From Campanula takesimana (lineage: Eukaryota; Streptophyta; Magnoliopsida; Asterales; Campanulaceae), in assembly GCA_026119855.1 (NCBI GenBank), contig JAOWBW010001049.1, positions 372,001 through 436,000 on the forward strand: DNA of 64,000 nt, read 5' to 3'. The notes beneath the pieces were generated by a model that saw only the letters and a list, made by a program, of their open reading frames with translations, had not been told where the DNA came from and searched no databases. How positions within the stretch are numbered: position 1 is the stretch's first letter; each line of letters begins with the position of its first letter. A program made the position numbers and the translations under genes. Positions 56,237 to 64,000 of this stretch are shown here, in pieces.

Positions 56237-57005
56237 TGTTGGGATTGGAGTCAAAACCAAGGTGAAGGTCAAAACCGCGGAGGAGAGGAGTCGAAACCGG
56301 AACCGAGCGGACGCCTGGTAAGGACCAGACAGACGCCTATAAAGACAGAAAGTTTGGCCGGCAAAAATCTAATCCAGGCGGGCGCATGGTCAGGGGCAGG
56401 CGGGCGCCTGGTGTGGCAGACTGCAGGAAATCTGGCGTGGAGTGGGAGTAAAGGAATTGGTTTCCTTTTCTCATTCAGTTTCCTAAAAGCTATAATACTT
56501 GGAGGAGTAGTATTATACTCCTTCTGTCTCAAGGACTCCGGGTAAATTAGGTTTTGATCAGGATTAGGTTTTGTATACCTATAAATATATTGTGACTACC
56601 ACCATAATATTTGTACCCAAAAGGAGAGAGTTAGGATATCAAGAGAGAGCACAAAATAGTGTGTAGGAGGGGGCCGGGGGCCTAGGAGAGCCATGGGGGC
56701 GATCCTACAACCCGGCCATAGTCATATTGTTTGTGTGTTCTTGGGGAGAGATAATAATATGTAGGAGAGGGTTGTTCATGGAAAGTTACTATGCTAGATC
56801 TGTGTGAGTGCATATGTAAATTGTAACAATCAAACATATTATTATAGTGAATCCTGGCTTGGGGCCTCCGGATGTAGCCACATGGGGGTGGTGAACCGGG
56901 TTAACAAATCATGGTGTTCTTGTTCTTTCATATTATTATTTCATGTGTTGATTTATTTCTCCATATTGATGACTGCTAGTATGGGCTAGTGGATGCGGTG
57001 ATCCC
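56237..57005 (+). repeat. 5' LTR of the non-autonomous element, main part
   Basis: Matches 61198-61966. TATAAATA near 56580. The last 16 bp of this LTR are displaced to 60148-60163 by the solo-LTR insertion. Confidence 0.9.
56302..56410. repeat. Non-autonomous element 5' LTR GC-dyad array (two 22-bp pairs)
   Basis: CGAGCG-GA-CGCCTG (56302), CAGACA-GA-CGCCTA (56324), CAGGCG-GG-CGCATG (56375), CAGGCG-GG-CGCCTG (56397, perfect). Within-pair spacing is 22 bp twice; the pairs are 51 bp apart, the same layout as Copia-1 (22/50/22). Confidence 0.9.
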
Positions 57006-57610
57006 TGTCACGCCCCGGAAATCTCAAAAATCCATAAATATAAAATTTACATAATATACATCTCCAAAATACAAAAGACAAACACGGGCGCGTGAATTCA
57101 ACTATGAAATCTATACCATCAAGCAACACCTCAACGAGATTATAACTCGGAGACTAGAAACAAACGCGGAAGCAAGAACAACTATTAACAAAAATACCCA
57201 AAGTGTAACCGTATATACAAAACACTGAACGACTACGAACCCACAATAATATGCGTAAAGGCTCCGAAGGGCAACTATCCCAAATGCGATCAACCTGCTC
57301 AGAAGATTCCCGCTACAACGGACCTCACAACGCTACCACTTGCTTTCCATAAAATCTCAGTAAGTTACTAAATGCATCTACATGGCATAATATCATGCAA
57401 ATCATTTATATAACTGAGCAAGTAAATCATATAACAACAAATGAGAAAGCTCCCTATCGCCAACCGTCCCATACCAGTTGGAAATAACGACTAACTCATC
57501 ATGCAGCACATAAGACTGAAATAAACACGTTACAAAGGATACTGAGCCAAGGTTTCACCAAACCAATAGACAATCGCTGCGCAGCTTCAACCGATCAACC
57601 AATCAACAAT

Positions 57611-57800
57611 AGCAGTATAACAACTGAAGAGAACCCCGGTCAGAACCGACCAATCAATCAATCAACCCATCAAGCCATCTTCATAGTAGCATAAAAGCTG
57701 AAGAGAATACCCCCGGTCAGAACCGACCAATCAACCACTCAAACCCTCTCCATAGTAGCATAAAAGCTGAAGAGAAACCCGGTACCGGAACCAATAACAA
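57611..57800. repeat. Tandem repeat inside the solo LTR
   Basis: Three units start at 57611, 57685 and 57754 (74 and 69 bp), each with AGYAGYATAA.A.CTGAAGAGAA and the first two with CCCGGTCAGAACCGACCAATCAA. Confidence 0.8.
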
Positions 57801-58089
57801 TGTAAAGTGCCACAAGGGGCGGGAGTCATGCCACAAAGTCATGCTCCAAAACGATTAGCTAAAATACCCACAACGGAGCTAGCTCATCCCAACCAAGGCC
57901 AATCTGGATGAGGACAGAAGGACCAATGGGCGATGCTATACTGGACTTGGCTCGTGCCATTATAGCATTATCCATTGCCTGACTCGATACACAATTTAAC
58001 CAGCTGGACTTTCAATAATGCTAAGTAATGAATACAAGCTTTATAAACATCAAAAGGGTTCCAAAGTAGGGAACCATACCAAATAATCA

Positions 58090-58340
58090 CCATAAAGATG
58101 CAACGGTTACTCATGAAGAGTTTAACAACAACGATAACAAGAGTTTCTCATGAAGAGCACAACAACGATAAACGGAATTGCTCATAAGGAGCCCAACAAC
58201 AATGATTATTAAAACACGATAATTCCATAATAAGGAACCATACCAGATACATTCAAAAGATGATACCCACAAGTTACTCATAAGGAACACAACCCAAACG
58301 GTCGCTCACAAATAGTACAACGATTATAACCCAAAATGAT
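58090..58340. repeat. Degenerate CTCATAAGGA / ACAACAACGAT tandem repeats in the solo LTR
   Basis: The phrase CTCATGAAGAG or CTCATAAGGA followed by an ACAAC-rich stretch recurs five or more times at 40-65 bp spacing. Confidence 0.6.
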
Positions 58341-59219
58341 CCTAAACGTTTACTCATAAAGATATACTAGGGCTATGAACTCAACTATCTCTTTACACCT
58401 AGAATTCCAAATAGGAATTCCGAATAAATACCCTTAAGGCAAATCAAACCCACAGTTACCCAATCACTATACCACGCTTTACCTCCATTCATAAACGGAC
58501 CAATTCTTAATACCCCAAACGAACCCAAAAGATTACACTTATTCACACATGATCACAACGGACCAAACCCAACACTTTGGTATTCCCTAATACCCTCTAG
58601 GTATTATAAGATATCACTTAGAATCTAGACCAAGTCTGATCCCAAAATCAATCCGATCAAAATAATCCTGAACACATTACAAGATGCCCAAACACTCTCA
58701 AACAATACTTAGACTAATTCCGCAACACAATTGTTCACAACGGACCATGCCTATTAATCATCAAAAGATAAACCAAGTCAACAACACATCCTGAAGATGA
58801 TACACGTGAGATACTCGTAAAGAGTACTACCCAAATGGTCATTCCCCAAATAGCACAATGACTATCATTAAAACTATCCCAAACGTCCACTCATTATGAA
58901 AGTGTTCCCACATTTTCCAATAATCCATAACTAAATTCCATAACCCATTTATTCACAAAGGAACCAAGGCGAAACCACACAAACCGATATTCTCAACTTG
59001 ATTACAACGGACCGATTCTAAACACCTTGTCATAAGACACTAAATGAAATATCAACACAATATAAACCTGAAACTCACCTAAATAAACCACCCCATCTCT
59101 AAGTACTCTAGAAGAGCTTTAAAATGATAGTTTACTCGTCCAAATCGGAGTTCGGATGAGAAAGTTATGGAGGAAACAGTTTTAGAAGAAAAGGGAAGAA
59201 TATATCAGAGTCCCAGCTT

Positions 59220-59320
59220 GGCACGACCGTGCCTAAGAAAGTGGCACGACCGTGCCAAACATGACGAGAGGAAAGTGAATATTGGCACGACCGTGTCAAA
59301 AAAAGGGGCACGACCGTGCC
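59220..59320. repeat. Solo LTR GC-dyad array (two 23-bp pairs)
   Basis: GGCACG-AC-CGTGCC, a perfect dyad, at 59220, 59243 and 59307, and with one change at 59284 (GGCACG-AC-CGTGTC). Pair spacing is 23 bp twice and the pairs are 41 bp apart. Confidence 0.92.
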
Positions 59321-60147
59321 AGAAGAACAATGCCCAGATTTCTTCCTAGGTTCATACATACCCGAAAATGGCACCCAAACAACACAAAATTCTTACCATT
59401 TCTCAAATACTCAAAATCAAGACTTCCAATAAGCATAACAATGAACCAAAACAACTTATAAACTTGAATAGGACCAAAATAACACATCTAGAAACCCAAA
59501 TCAAGGTTTAAATCCCAACCTTCATATAATCACCATTTTTAACCAAAAAATCCAAATAAATTCCAAACTCAATCAAACTTCAAATATAACAACTAAAGCA
59601 TTACATAAGCATGATATGAACAATTTAGCATATTAATGGGGGAAAAGCAACTTACTTGAATTTTCTCAAAGTTGTCGGAACTCGAATATTTTTAGCCCTC
59701 TACGATCCTAACGACGATCTAAACAAGTTTCATGTTATGAGAAATGAGAGATAATGAGGGGAAGATAACTAGATTGAAGAGAGAAGGAAAGGGGAGAAAC
59801 TTACCCAACCAAGGAGAGAGAGAGAGATTATGCTGGGAGAAAAATGAGGGAGTGAGGGAGGAGAGGGGTGATGGAGGGAGTAAGTAGAATTATTAAAAAG
59901 AATGTTACACTTAGGCCCCCTCTAACTCTACTAACACATAAACCCATTTCCCCACTAACAACTAAGACCCAATAATTCTACACTAGCACAAATGATTAAT
60001 TAAAATGCTAGGCATAAAACATTATCCCACAAGATGCACACAAAATTATTTAGATAAATAAATAATTTAAATAAATAAGAAATAAATAAATAATTAAATA
60101 TTTATTACTAAGAAAATAGAGGCGGGTTTTCGGGTCGTTACAATCCC

Positions 60148-60163
60148 CCCCAATTGCCCAACA
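60148..60163 (+). repeat. 5' LTR of the non-autonomous element, last 16 bp
   Basis: CCCAATTGCCCAACA matches the tip of the 3' LTR (CCCAATTCCCCAACA) and follows the ATCCC duplication of the solo LTR. Confidence 0.85.
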
Positions 60164-60165
60164 AC

Positions 60166-60177
60166 TGGTATCAGAGC
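60166..60177 (+). other. Primer-binding site (non-autonomous element)
   Basis: TGGTATCAGAGC two bases after the LTR end, initiator Met tRNA complement. Confidence 0.92.
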
Positions 60178-61184
60178 TTTGATTCGAGATCTAGGGGAGA
60201 TCCAAGGTGAAGAAAAGCAACAACAGATTTTTCGTGCAGCGCACGTCAAGAATTCGTGCAATGCACGTGCAGGCTCGGTGGAGCGCACGTGCAGATTTCG
60301 TGCAGTGCAGATTCTTCGTGTGGAAGATGTGCAGGGATCTGAGAGCTTCTAGGGTTTATGGTTGAAGCAAGACACGTGCCAAATAGGTCAACAATCGTGC
60401 GGAAGATCAGAAAGTCCGAAAAGTTCATTTGTTTCTTATGAGATCTGCAGAAATTCCAGGTGGAATTTTGAGATGCAGAGATCAATATGGATCTGGAGGT
60501 GTTCAAGGGATCTTGGGGCAGTCAAGGTGGTTGGAGAAAATATGAAAGAAAGAAGGAATGCATCAGGCACTTGCGTAAGCAACCGACGATGCAAAGGTGA
60601 GTGGTATAAGCCGGTTAGACCACGCGGGAAGAGGAGGACTTCTCGCAAAACGACGGATAGGGGTAAGGAGGATGTTGTACTCTACCGACAACATCAACTT
60701 CGTTCCGGGTGGGAGCAAGAGGCTTGGAGACCGGCCTATTGGTGTAAAACGGAGAGACATCAATGAATGGTGTGTTAGGGGGGAGAGTGACTCAAAAGTT
60801 GCAACGCGGTGGGAGTCAAGTGGTCCTTACAGAGAGCGAGAAAAGACCACAAGAAGACAATGCAAGAAGCAAGGTGTGTCCGAGTTTCATGGGGAGCATT
60901 GCAAGGGGAGTGGATCTGGGAGGGAGAAGGCGAAGTTAGTCTTGCAAATAAATCAAGGTAGAAGTTGACTTGGGGAGGCAAGAAGTATATAACACGGAGA
61001 GGTTGAAGCGTCGCTTGGTTTCAACTCGCCTTATTACTTGAACGTGGAGGTTCATGGTGGATGAGCGTGGAGGCTTATCATCATCAAGGAGGAGCTTGGT
61101 GTTACAATGGTGGTGTAAAAATATTTGGTGGTTCATTCTCTGGTGGGAGCTTGATGGAGTATGTCACAATTGTGGTTTATGTCT
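60178..61184 (+). other. Internal region of the non-autonomous element
   Basis: About 1 kb, purine-rich, with several frames of 60-130 codons that show no gag, protease, integrase or RT motif. Contains the leader dyad array at 60233-60310. Probably carries only cis signals for packaging and reverse transcription. Confidence 0.7.
60233..60310. repeat. Leader GC-dyad array of the non-autonomous element, 22-bp phase
   Basis: CGTGC-AGC-GCACG (60233), CGTGC-AAT-GCACG (60255), CGGTGGAGCGCACG (60276, one-base insertion, 3' half in phase) and CGTGC-AGT-GCAG (60299). The phase is 22 bp over four copies. Confidence 0.82.
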
Positions 61185-61197
61185 CCAGGTGGGAGAT
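61185..61197 (+). other. Polypurine tract (non-autonomous element)
   Basis: CCAGGTGGGAGAT directly before the 3' LTR. Confidence 0.8.
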
Positions 61198-61983
61198 TGT
61201 TGGGATTGGAGTCAAAACCAAGGTGAAGGTCAAAACCGCGGAGGAGAGGAGTCGAAACCGGAACCGAGCGGACGCCTGGTAAGGACCAGGCGGACGCCTA
61301 TAAAGACAGAAAGTTTGGCCGGCAAAAAATCTAATCCAGGCGGGCGCTTGGTCAGGGGCAGGCGGGCGCCTGGTGTGGCGGACTGCAGGAAATCTGGCGT
61401 GGAGTGGGAGTAAAGGAATTGGTTTCCTTTTCTCATTCAGTTTCCTAAAAGCTATAATACTTGGAGGAGAAGTATTATACTCCTTATGTCTCAAGGACTC
61501 TGGGTAAATTAGGTTTTGATCAGGATTAGGTTTTGTATCCCTATAAATATATTGTGACTACCACCATAATATTTGTACCCAAAAAGAGAGAGTTAGGATA
61601 TCAAGAGAGAGCACAAAATAGTGTGTAGGAGGGGGCTGGGGGCCTAGGAGAGCCATGGGGGCGATCCTACAACCCGGCCATAGTCATATTGTTTGTGTGT
61701 TCTTGGGGAGAGATAATAATATGTAGGAGAGGGTTGTTCATGGAGAGTTACTATGCTAGATCTGTGCGAGTGCATATGTAAATTGTAACAATCAAACATA
61801 TTATTATAGTGATATCCTGGCTTGGGGCCTCCGGATGTAGCCACATGGGGGTGGTGAACCGGGTTAACAAATCATGGTGTTCTTGTTCTTTCATATTATT
61901 ATTTCATGTGTTGATTTATTTCTCCATATTGATGACTGCTAGTATGGGCTAGTGGATGCGGTGATCCCCCCAATTCCCCAACA
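61198..61983 (+). repeat. 3' LTR of the non-autonomous element
   Basis: Uninterrupted 786-bp LTR. TATAAAT at 61542-61548. GC dyads start at 61265, 61287, 61337 and 61359 (22/50/22), about 170 bp or more upstream of the TATA box. Confidence 0.92.
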
Positions 61984-62049
61984 CGTATACTATCCTTCTA
62001 CCCATAAATTCAATGAGCTTGAGATCCCACCCCAAGATGATTTTCCTGT

Positions 62050-62099
62050 GTGTCGAAGGGTTTTAATTTACAACGTGTCGAAGGGTTTTAATTTACAAC
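62050..62099 (+). repeat. 25-bp perfect tandem duplication in the F-box exon
   Basis: Two identical 25-bp units beginning GTGTCGAAGGG. Since 25 is not a multiple of three it shifts the reading frame. Confidence 0.95.
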
Positions 62100-62264
62100 G
62101 AGAGATTTGTTTCACTCAAGGGATCCAGAAACGATAAGAGCATCTCAGATCTCATCCAAGATTTATGCATCTTCCACCGTTCAATAAGTGGTGTGAAGGG
62201 TTGTTACTTGACTGGTGATGGTTCAAGATGCTTTTTTGGTGATCATCTTGTTAAAGAGAAGTAG

Positions 62265-62527
62265 GATCTAATAGGAACAATGATCGATGAGAATATGAAG
62301 AGGGGAAGACATACATCAAGGGCCAAGAAGGATAACAGATTCGGAGTTGAGGTTAATGCGCTGGAGTGATTTTTTTGTTAATGCTCTTGACTCTTGAGCT
62401 TGATGACCTTTGTTTTGTGATAATTGTCTTTGAAACGATTTCCTCAAAACTAACATTGTTAAACTTGCTTGGGACATTTACCAACATCTGCAACCTATGG
62501 ACTCCCCTTTCAATTCATAATCTAATA
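62265..62527. other. F-box gene 3' flank
   Basis: A short in-frame stretch MIDENMKRGRHTSRAKKDNR (62281 on) ending at a TGA near 62370 looks protein-like, but I cannot assign it. The rest is T-rich with no gene seen. Confidence 0.35.
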
Positions 62528-62802
62528 CTCCCTCCGTCTCGGACTAAGAATCCTACCTCCCATTTGCACGGAGATTAAAAAATGGTGGAAGTAAAGTAAG
62601 TGTTGTGAGTCTAAAAGTAAAGTAGGAGAGAGAATGAGTGGGAGGGAATAGTAAGTTGATTGGTGTTGTGAGTATAAAAGTAAATTATGAGAGAGAATGA
62701 GTGTGATGAATAGTAAAGATTTTTTGCCACTTTAGGAAAGAGACTCTTACTCTGGGATGTACCAAAATAGAAAATAGGACTTTTACTTTGGGACGGAGGG
62801 AG
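62528..62802. mobile_element. Stowaway-type MITE
   Basis: CTCCCTCCGTCTCGGACTAAGA and CTCCCTCCGTCCCAAAGTAAAA ends, TA both sides, 275 bp. Confidence 0.88.
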
Positions 62803-62940
62803 TATTTATAACTCAATGAAGTAATGAGGAGTTGTTGTGAGGTTAGGATATCTTTCTGACAAGGCGAGGGCTCTTGTCATGTTATTTGTCAATGAGAAGG
62901 AAAAAAAAAGAAATTTATAATAAGAAATAGGTGGGAATAG

Positions 62941-62961
62941 AAGTTGGGGGGGGGGGGGGGA
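62941..62961. repeat. Poly-G run
   Basis: About 17 consecutive G, likely unstable in length and potentially G-quadruplex forming; exact length may be a sequencing artefact. Confidence 0.7.
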
Positions 62962-62976
62962 CAAAAAGAGCACAGT

Positions 62977-63198
62977 TCAGTCATTTCTGTGCAAGCTTTT
63001 AACAACTTCAGGCATTTTAGGTCGGTTCCCTGGGAGGTGTTGAGTTCTGAAAAGAGCCTTTGCACAATATTGCAATTTAAAATCATTATTAGCAAGAATA
63101 TCTACTTTCTTCTCCTGATGGATTGTTTTCACCTTCAAGCACAGTTCATAACCAAATAAGCACCATACAGTAGAAGAAAGGCCATGATTCAAAAGCAC
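62977..63198 (-). pseudogene. Receptor-like kinase C-terminal fragment (NIK/SERK-like LRR-RLK)
   Basis: On the minus strand VKTIHQEKKVDILANNDF is followed by FRTQHLPGNRPKMPEVVKSL. The second block matches the kinase subdomain XI end of LRR-receptor kinases of the NIK/SERK group (family pattern LLCTQ.LP..RPKMSEVV.MLEG). About 20 residues between the blocks are missing (the ELEEMVQVA segment), the Cys of LLCTQ is replaced, and the frame stops just after. No upstream kinase domain is in the window. A decayed gene fragment. Confidence 0.62.
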
Positions 63199-63214
63199 AA
63201 TGAACCAAATAATA

Positions 63215-63465
63215 CTCCCTCTGTCTCGGAATAAATGTCATTGTTGACAAGTCAATGTTTTAAGCTTTTTGTTATGTTTTCTTCATTGCCCCAATCTATT
63301 CATGTGGGTAGAATAACACCTCATATGCCATTGTGATGCTTGTGTCTATTAGAATGGGTAGTGTAGGAAGATCACCAAACTTCATAACCTATTTTTAGTA
63401 AGACGACATAAATGTTGGGACAAACGAAAATGGAAAGCAGGACATTCATTCCGGGATAGAGGGAG
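63215..63465. mobile_element. Stowaway-type MITE
   Basis: CTCCCTCTGTCTCGGAATAAATGTC and CTCCCTCTATCCCGGAATGAATGTC ends, TA both sides, 251 bp, of a subfamily different from the 62528 MITE. Confidence 0.88.
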
Positions 63466-63467
63466 TA

Positions 63468-63660
63468 ATTAGATGTATTTGCTTTTCAATCTGCATAATA
63501 CTGAACAGGGTTCAGTGTAAGAAACACTTAGACCAATGAATATCATCTTATTAAGGCCTACAAATTCAAAACAGTTTCTCAAACTTTGTATTCCTGATTG
63601 ATTTATGCAACGAATATTTGTAGGCTTGAGCAATTAGATGTATTTGCTTTTCAATCTGCA
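63468..63660. repeat. 30-bp direct repeat pair
   Basis: The stretch starting AATTAGATGTATTTGC occurs at 63468-63497 and 63631-63660, identical over about 30 bp and 163 bp apart. Confidence 0.85.
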
Positions 63661-64000
63661 TCAGCTCATTCATGAACCACAGATCACTCACTCTATTCTT
63701 AAAGAACAATGAACATGTTGTCGAACATCCATTTTGTCAATTCCTGGTGAAAAAGCAAGAACTAGCTTTTACCATATCCAAGCAAGCCCTCCGGAACAAA
63801 CAGATATTCAAATTAAAAAAAGAGTCAGATTAACAGATTCAATAAATTAAAAGATATAGGAATATATGGAAAAGAGATTTATTGAAGGCATCAGTTTTGG
63901 ATCATAAGGATTCGCATGTCAACAGTTTCAATAAATTAAAAGATATAGGAATATCTCTCCAACTGCCAATGTTACTTCTTGAACTGATCATTGGGCAGAG
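63661..64000. repeat. Window end, with a 28-bp direct repeat pair
   Basis: The stretch starting TTCAATAAATTAAAAG occurs at 63838-63865 and 63927-63954. Otherwise no gene is recognised to the end. Confidence 0.75.

Larger units (their letters stand above)
57006..60142 (-). mobile_element. Solo LTR, Tekay/Del-like Gypsy
   Basis: 3137 bp from TGTCACGCCCCGG to GTCGTTACA on the plus strand, i.e. TGTAACGACCCG...GGGGCGTGACA on the minus strand, the typical ends of Tekay/Del chromovirus LTRs. The 5-bp duplication ATCCC is at 57001-57005 and 60143-60147, and no internal region is present, so it is a solo LTR left by LTR-LTR recombination. It contains tandem repeats (57611-57800 and about 58090-58340) and a four-copy GC-dyad array. 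No ORF with a known domain. Confidence 0.88.
56237..61983 (+). mobile_element. Non-autonomous LTR element (LARD/TRIM-like) in the F-box gene
   Basis: LTRs of about 785 bp (56237-57005 plus 60148-60163, and 61198-61983), 5-bp duplication CGTAT (56232-56236, 61984-61988), Met-tRNA primer site, polypurine tract, and about 1.03 kb of internal sequence with no retroviral domain in any frame. Its termini TGTTGGG...CCAACA and its polypurine tract GTGGGAGAT match those of Copia-1/2, suggesting it was mobilised by that family. By eye the LTRs differ at about 15 of 785 positions. Its 5' LTR is split by a solo LTR. Confidence 0.88.
55244..62264 (+). pseudogene. F-box gene with F-box-associated domain, split by an LTR element
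   Basis: A start-like MATLSTNYISEIL (55244) resembles the N-terminal F-box; the following 300 bp is degraded. From about 55640 the frame reads EKYRLALLNPATRVLW, a stop, GFGLDPLTNDFKVVAFW, a TGA (about 55799), MAIYSLANDSWKQ (55813) and on to TTKIAV at 56236: the F-box-associated (FBA) fold. The non-autonomous LTR element (56237-61983) sits inside the codon run; the exon resumes after the CGTAT duplication with YYPSTHKFNELEIP. A 25-bp tandem duplication (62050-62074 / 62075-62099) then shifts the frame and truncates the protein; read without it the frame stays open to TAG 62262-62264. At least four independent lesions, so a true pseudogene. Confidence 0.78.

Noticed and set aside
57006..60142. 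Full Gypsy element rather than solo LTR
   Set aside because: There is no internal coding domain or second LTR, and the TSD directly flanks the single 3.1-kb unit.
1..64000. tRNA, rRNA or organelle-derived insertions
   Set aside because: I looked for cloverleaf and typical conserved stretches and saw none; matches to tRNA are only the 12-19 nt primer sites.

Overview
This is a nuclear genome window from a flowering plant, most likely a eudicot; I cannot name the species. The evidence is GT-AG introns, Stowaway-type MITEs with CTCCCTCCGTCCC ends and TA target sites, SIRE, Tork/Angela-like and Ale-like Copia elements, Ogre/Tat-like and Tekay-like Gypsy sequences, a Helitron, and a type-2 ACC synthase. 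Host genes are few and all visibly damaged: the ACC synthase (33795-35564), F-box remnants (54560-62264), a receptor-kinase fragment (62977-63198, minus) and an unidentified terminal exon (31472-31654, minus).

Layout. 1-31300 is a stack of insertions. A minus-strand hAT transposase relic (31277-30911, 26221-25954, then 821 to about 770) was split by a Helitron (822-25953) and by a small Ale-like Copia element (26222-30910). The Helitron holds a SIRE-type Copia element (2033-24749, site duplication TATAT), whose pol gene is split by a minus-strand Copia element, here Copia-1 (8771-17318, site duplication ACTCT). 31300-33300 carries an orphan exon, a GTGCCAG-rich inverted-repeat tract and twin MITEs. 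33324-35567 is the ACC synthase with a promoter MITE. 35567-38670 has two more MITEs, a TGTAA-rich tract and a hairpin minisatellite of about 89 bp period. A second Helitron end (38674, minus) runs into a 100-N assembly gap (39001-39100). The other side of the gap is an Ogre/Tat-like Gypsy element on the minus strand (39101-44925). Copia-2, a close relative of Copia-1, lies at 44979-53370 (site duplication CCAAC). An F-box pseudogene is interrupted by a non-autonomous LTR element (56237-61983, CGTAT), whose own 5' LTR contains a 3.1-kb Tekay-like solo LTR (57006-60142, ATCCC). The window ends with MITEs and fragments.

The most interesting signal is shared by unrelated LTR elements. Most carry arrays of a short GC-rich dyad, roughly four bases, CG, two bases, CG, then the complement of the first four. 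The sequence is element-specific but the phase is nearly fixed: 22 bp in Copia-1, Copia-2 and the non-autonomous element, 23 bp in the Tekay-like LTR, 29 bp in the Ogre-like element, 21 bp in the Ale-like coding linker, and a related 24-bp array in SIRE. Arrays lie upstream of the LTR TATA box and usually again in the leader after the primer-binding site. Copia-1 and Copia-2 have nearly identical LTR backbones but completely different dyads in the same slots at the same 22-bp phase, as if the cassette is exchanged while its spacing is kept.

A second point is the very large third ORF of the SIRE element (18759-22996). It has its own TATA box, CT-rich leader and a consensus 89-bp 5' UTR intron ending just before the ATG, which suggests an internal promoter separate from the LTR.
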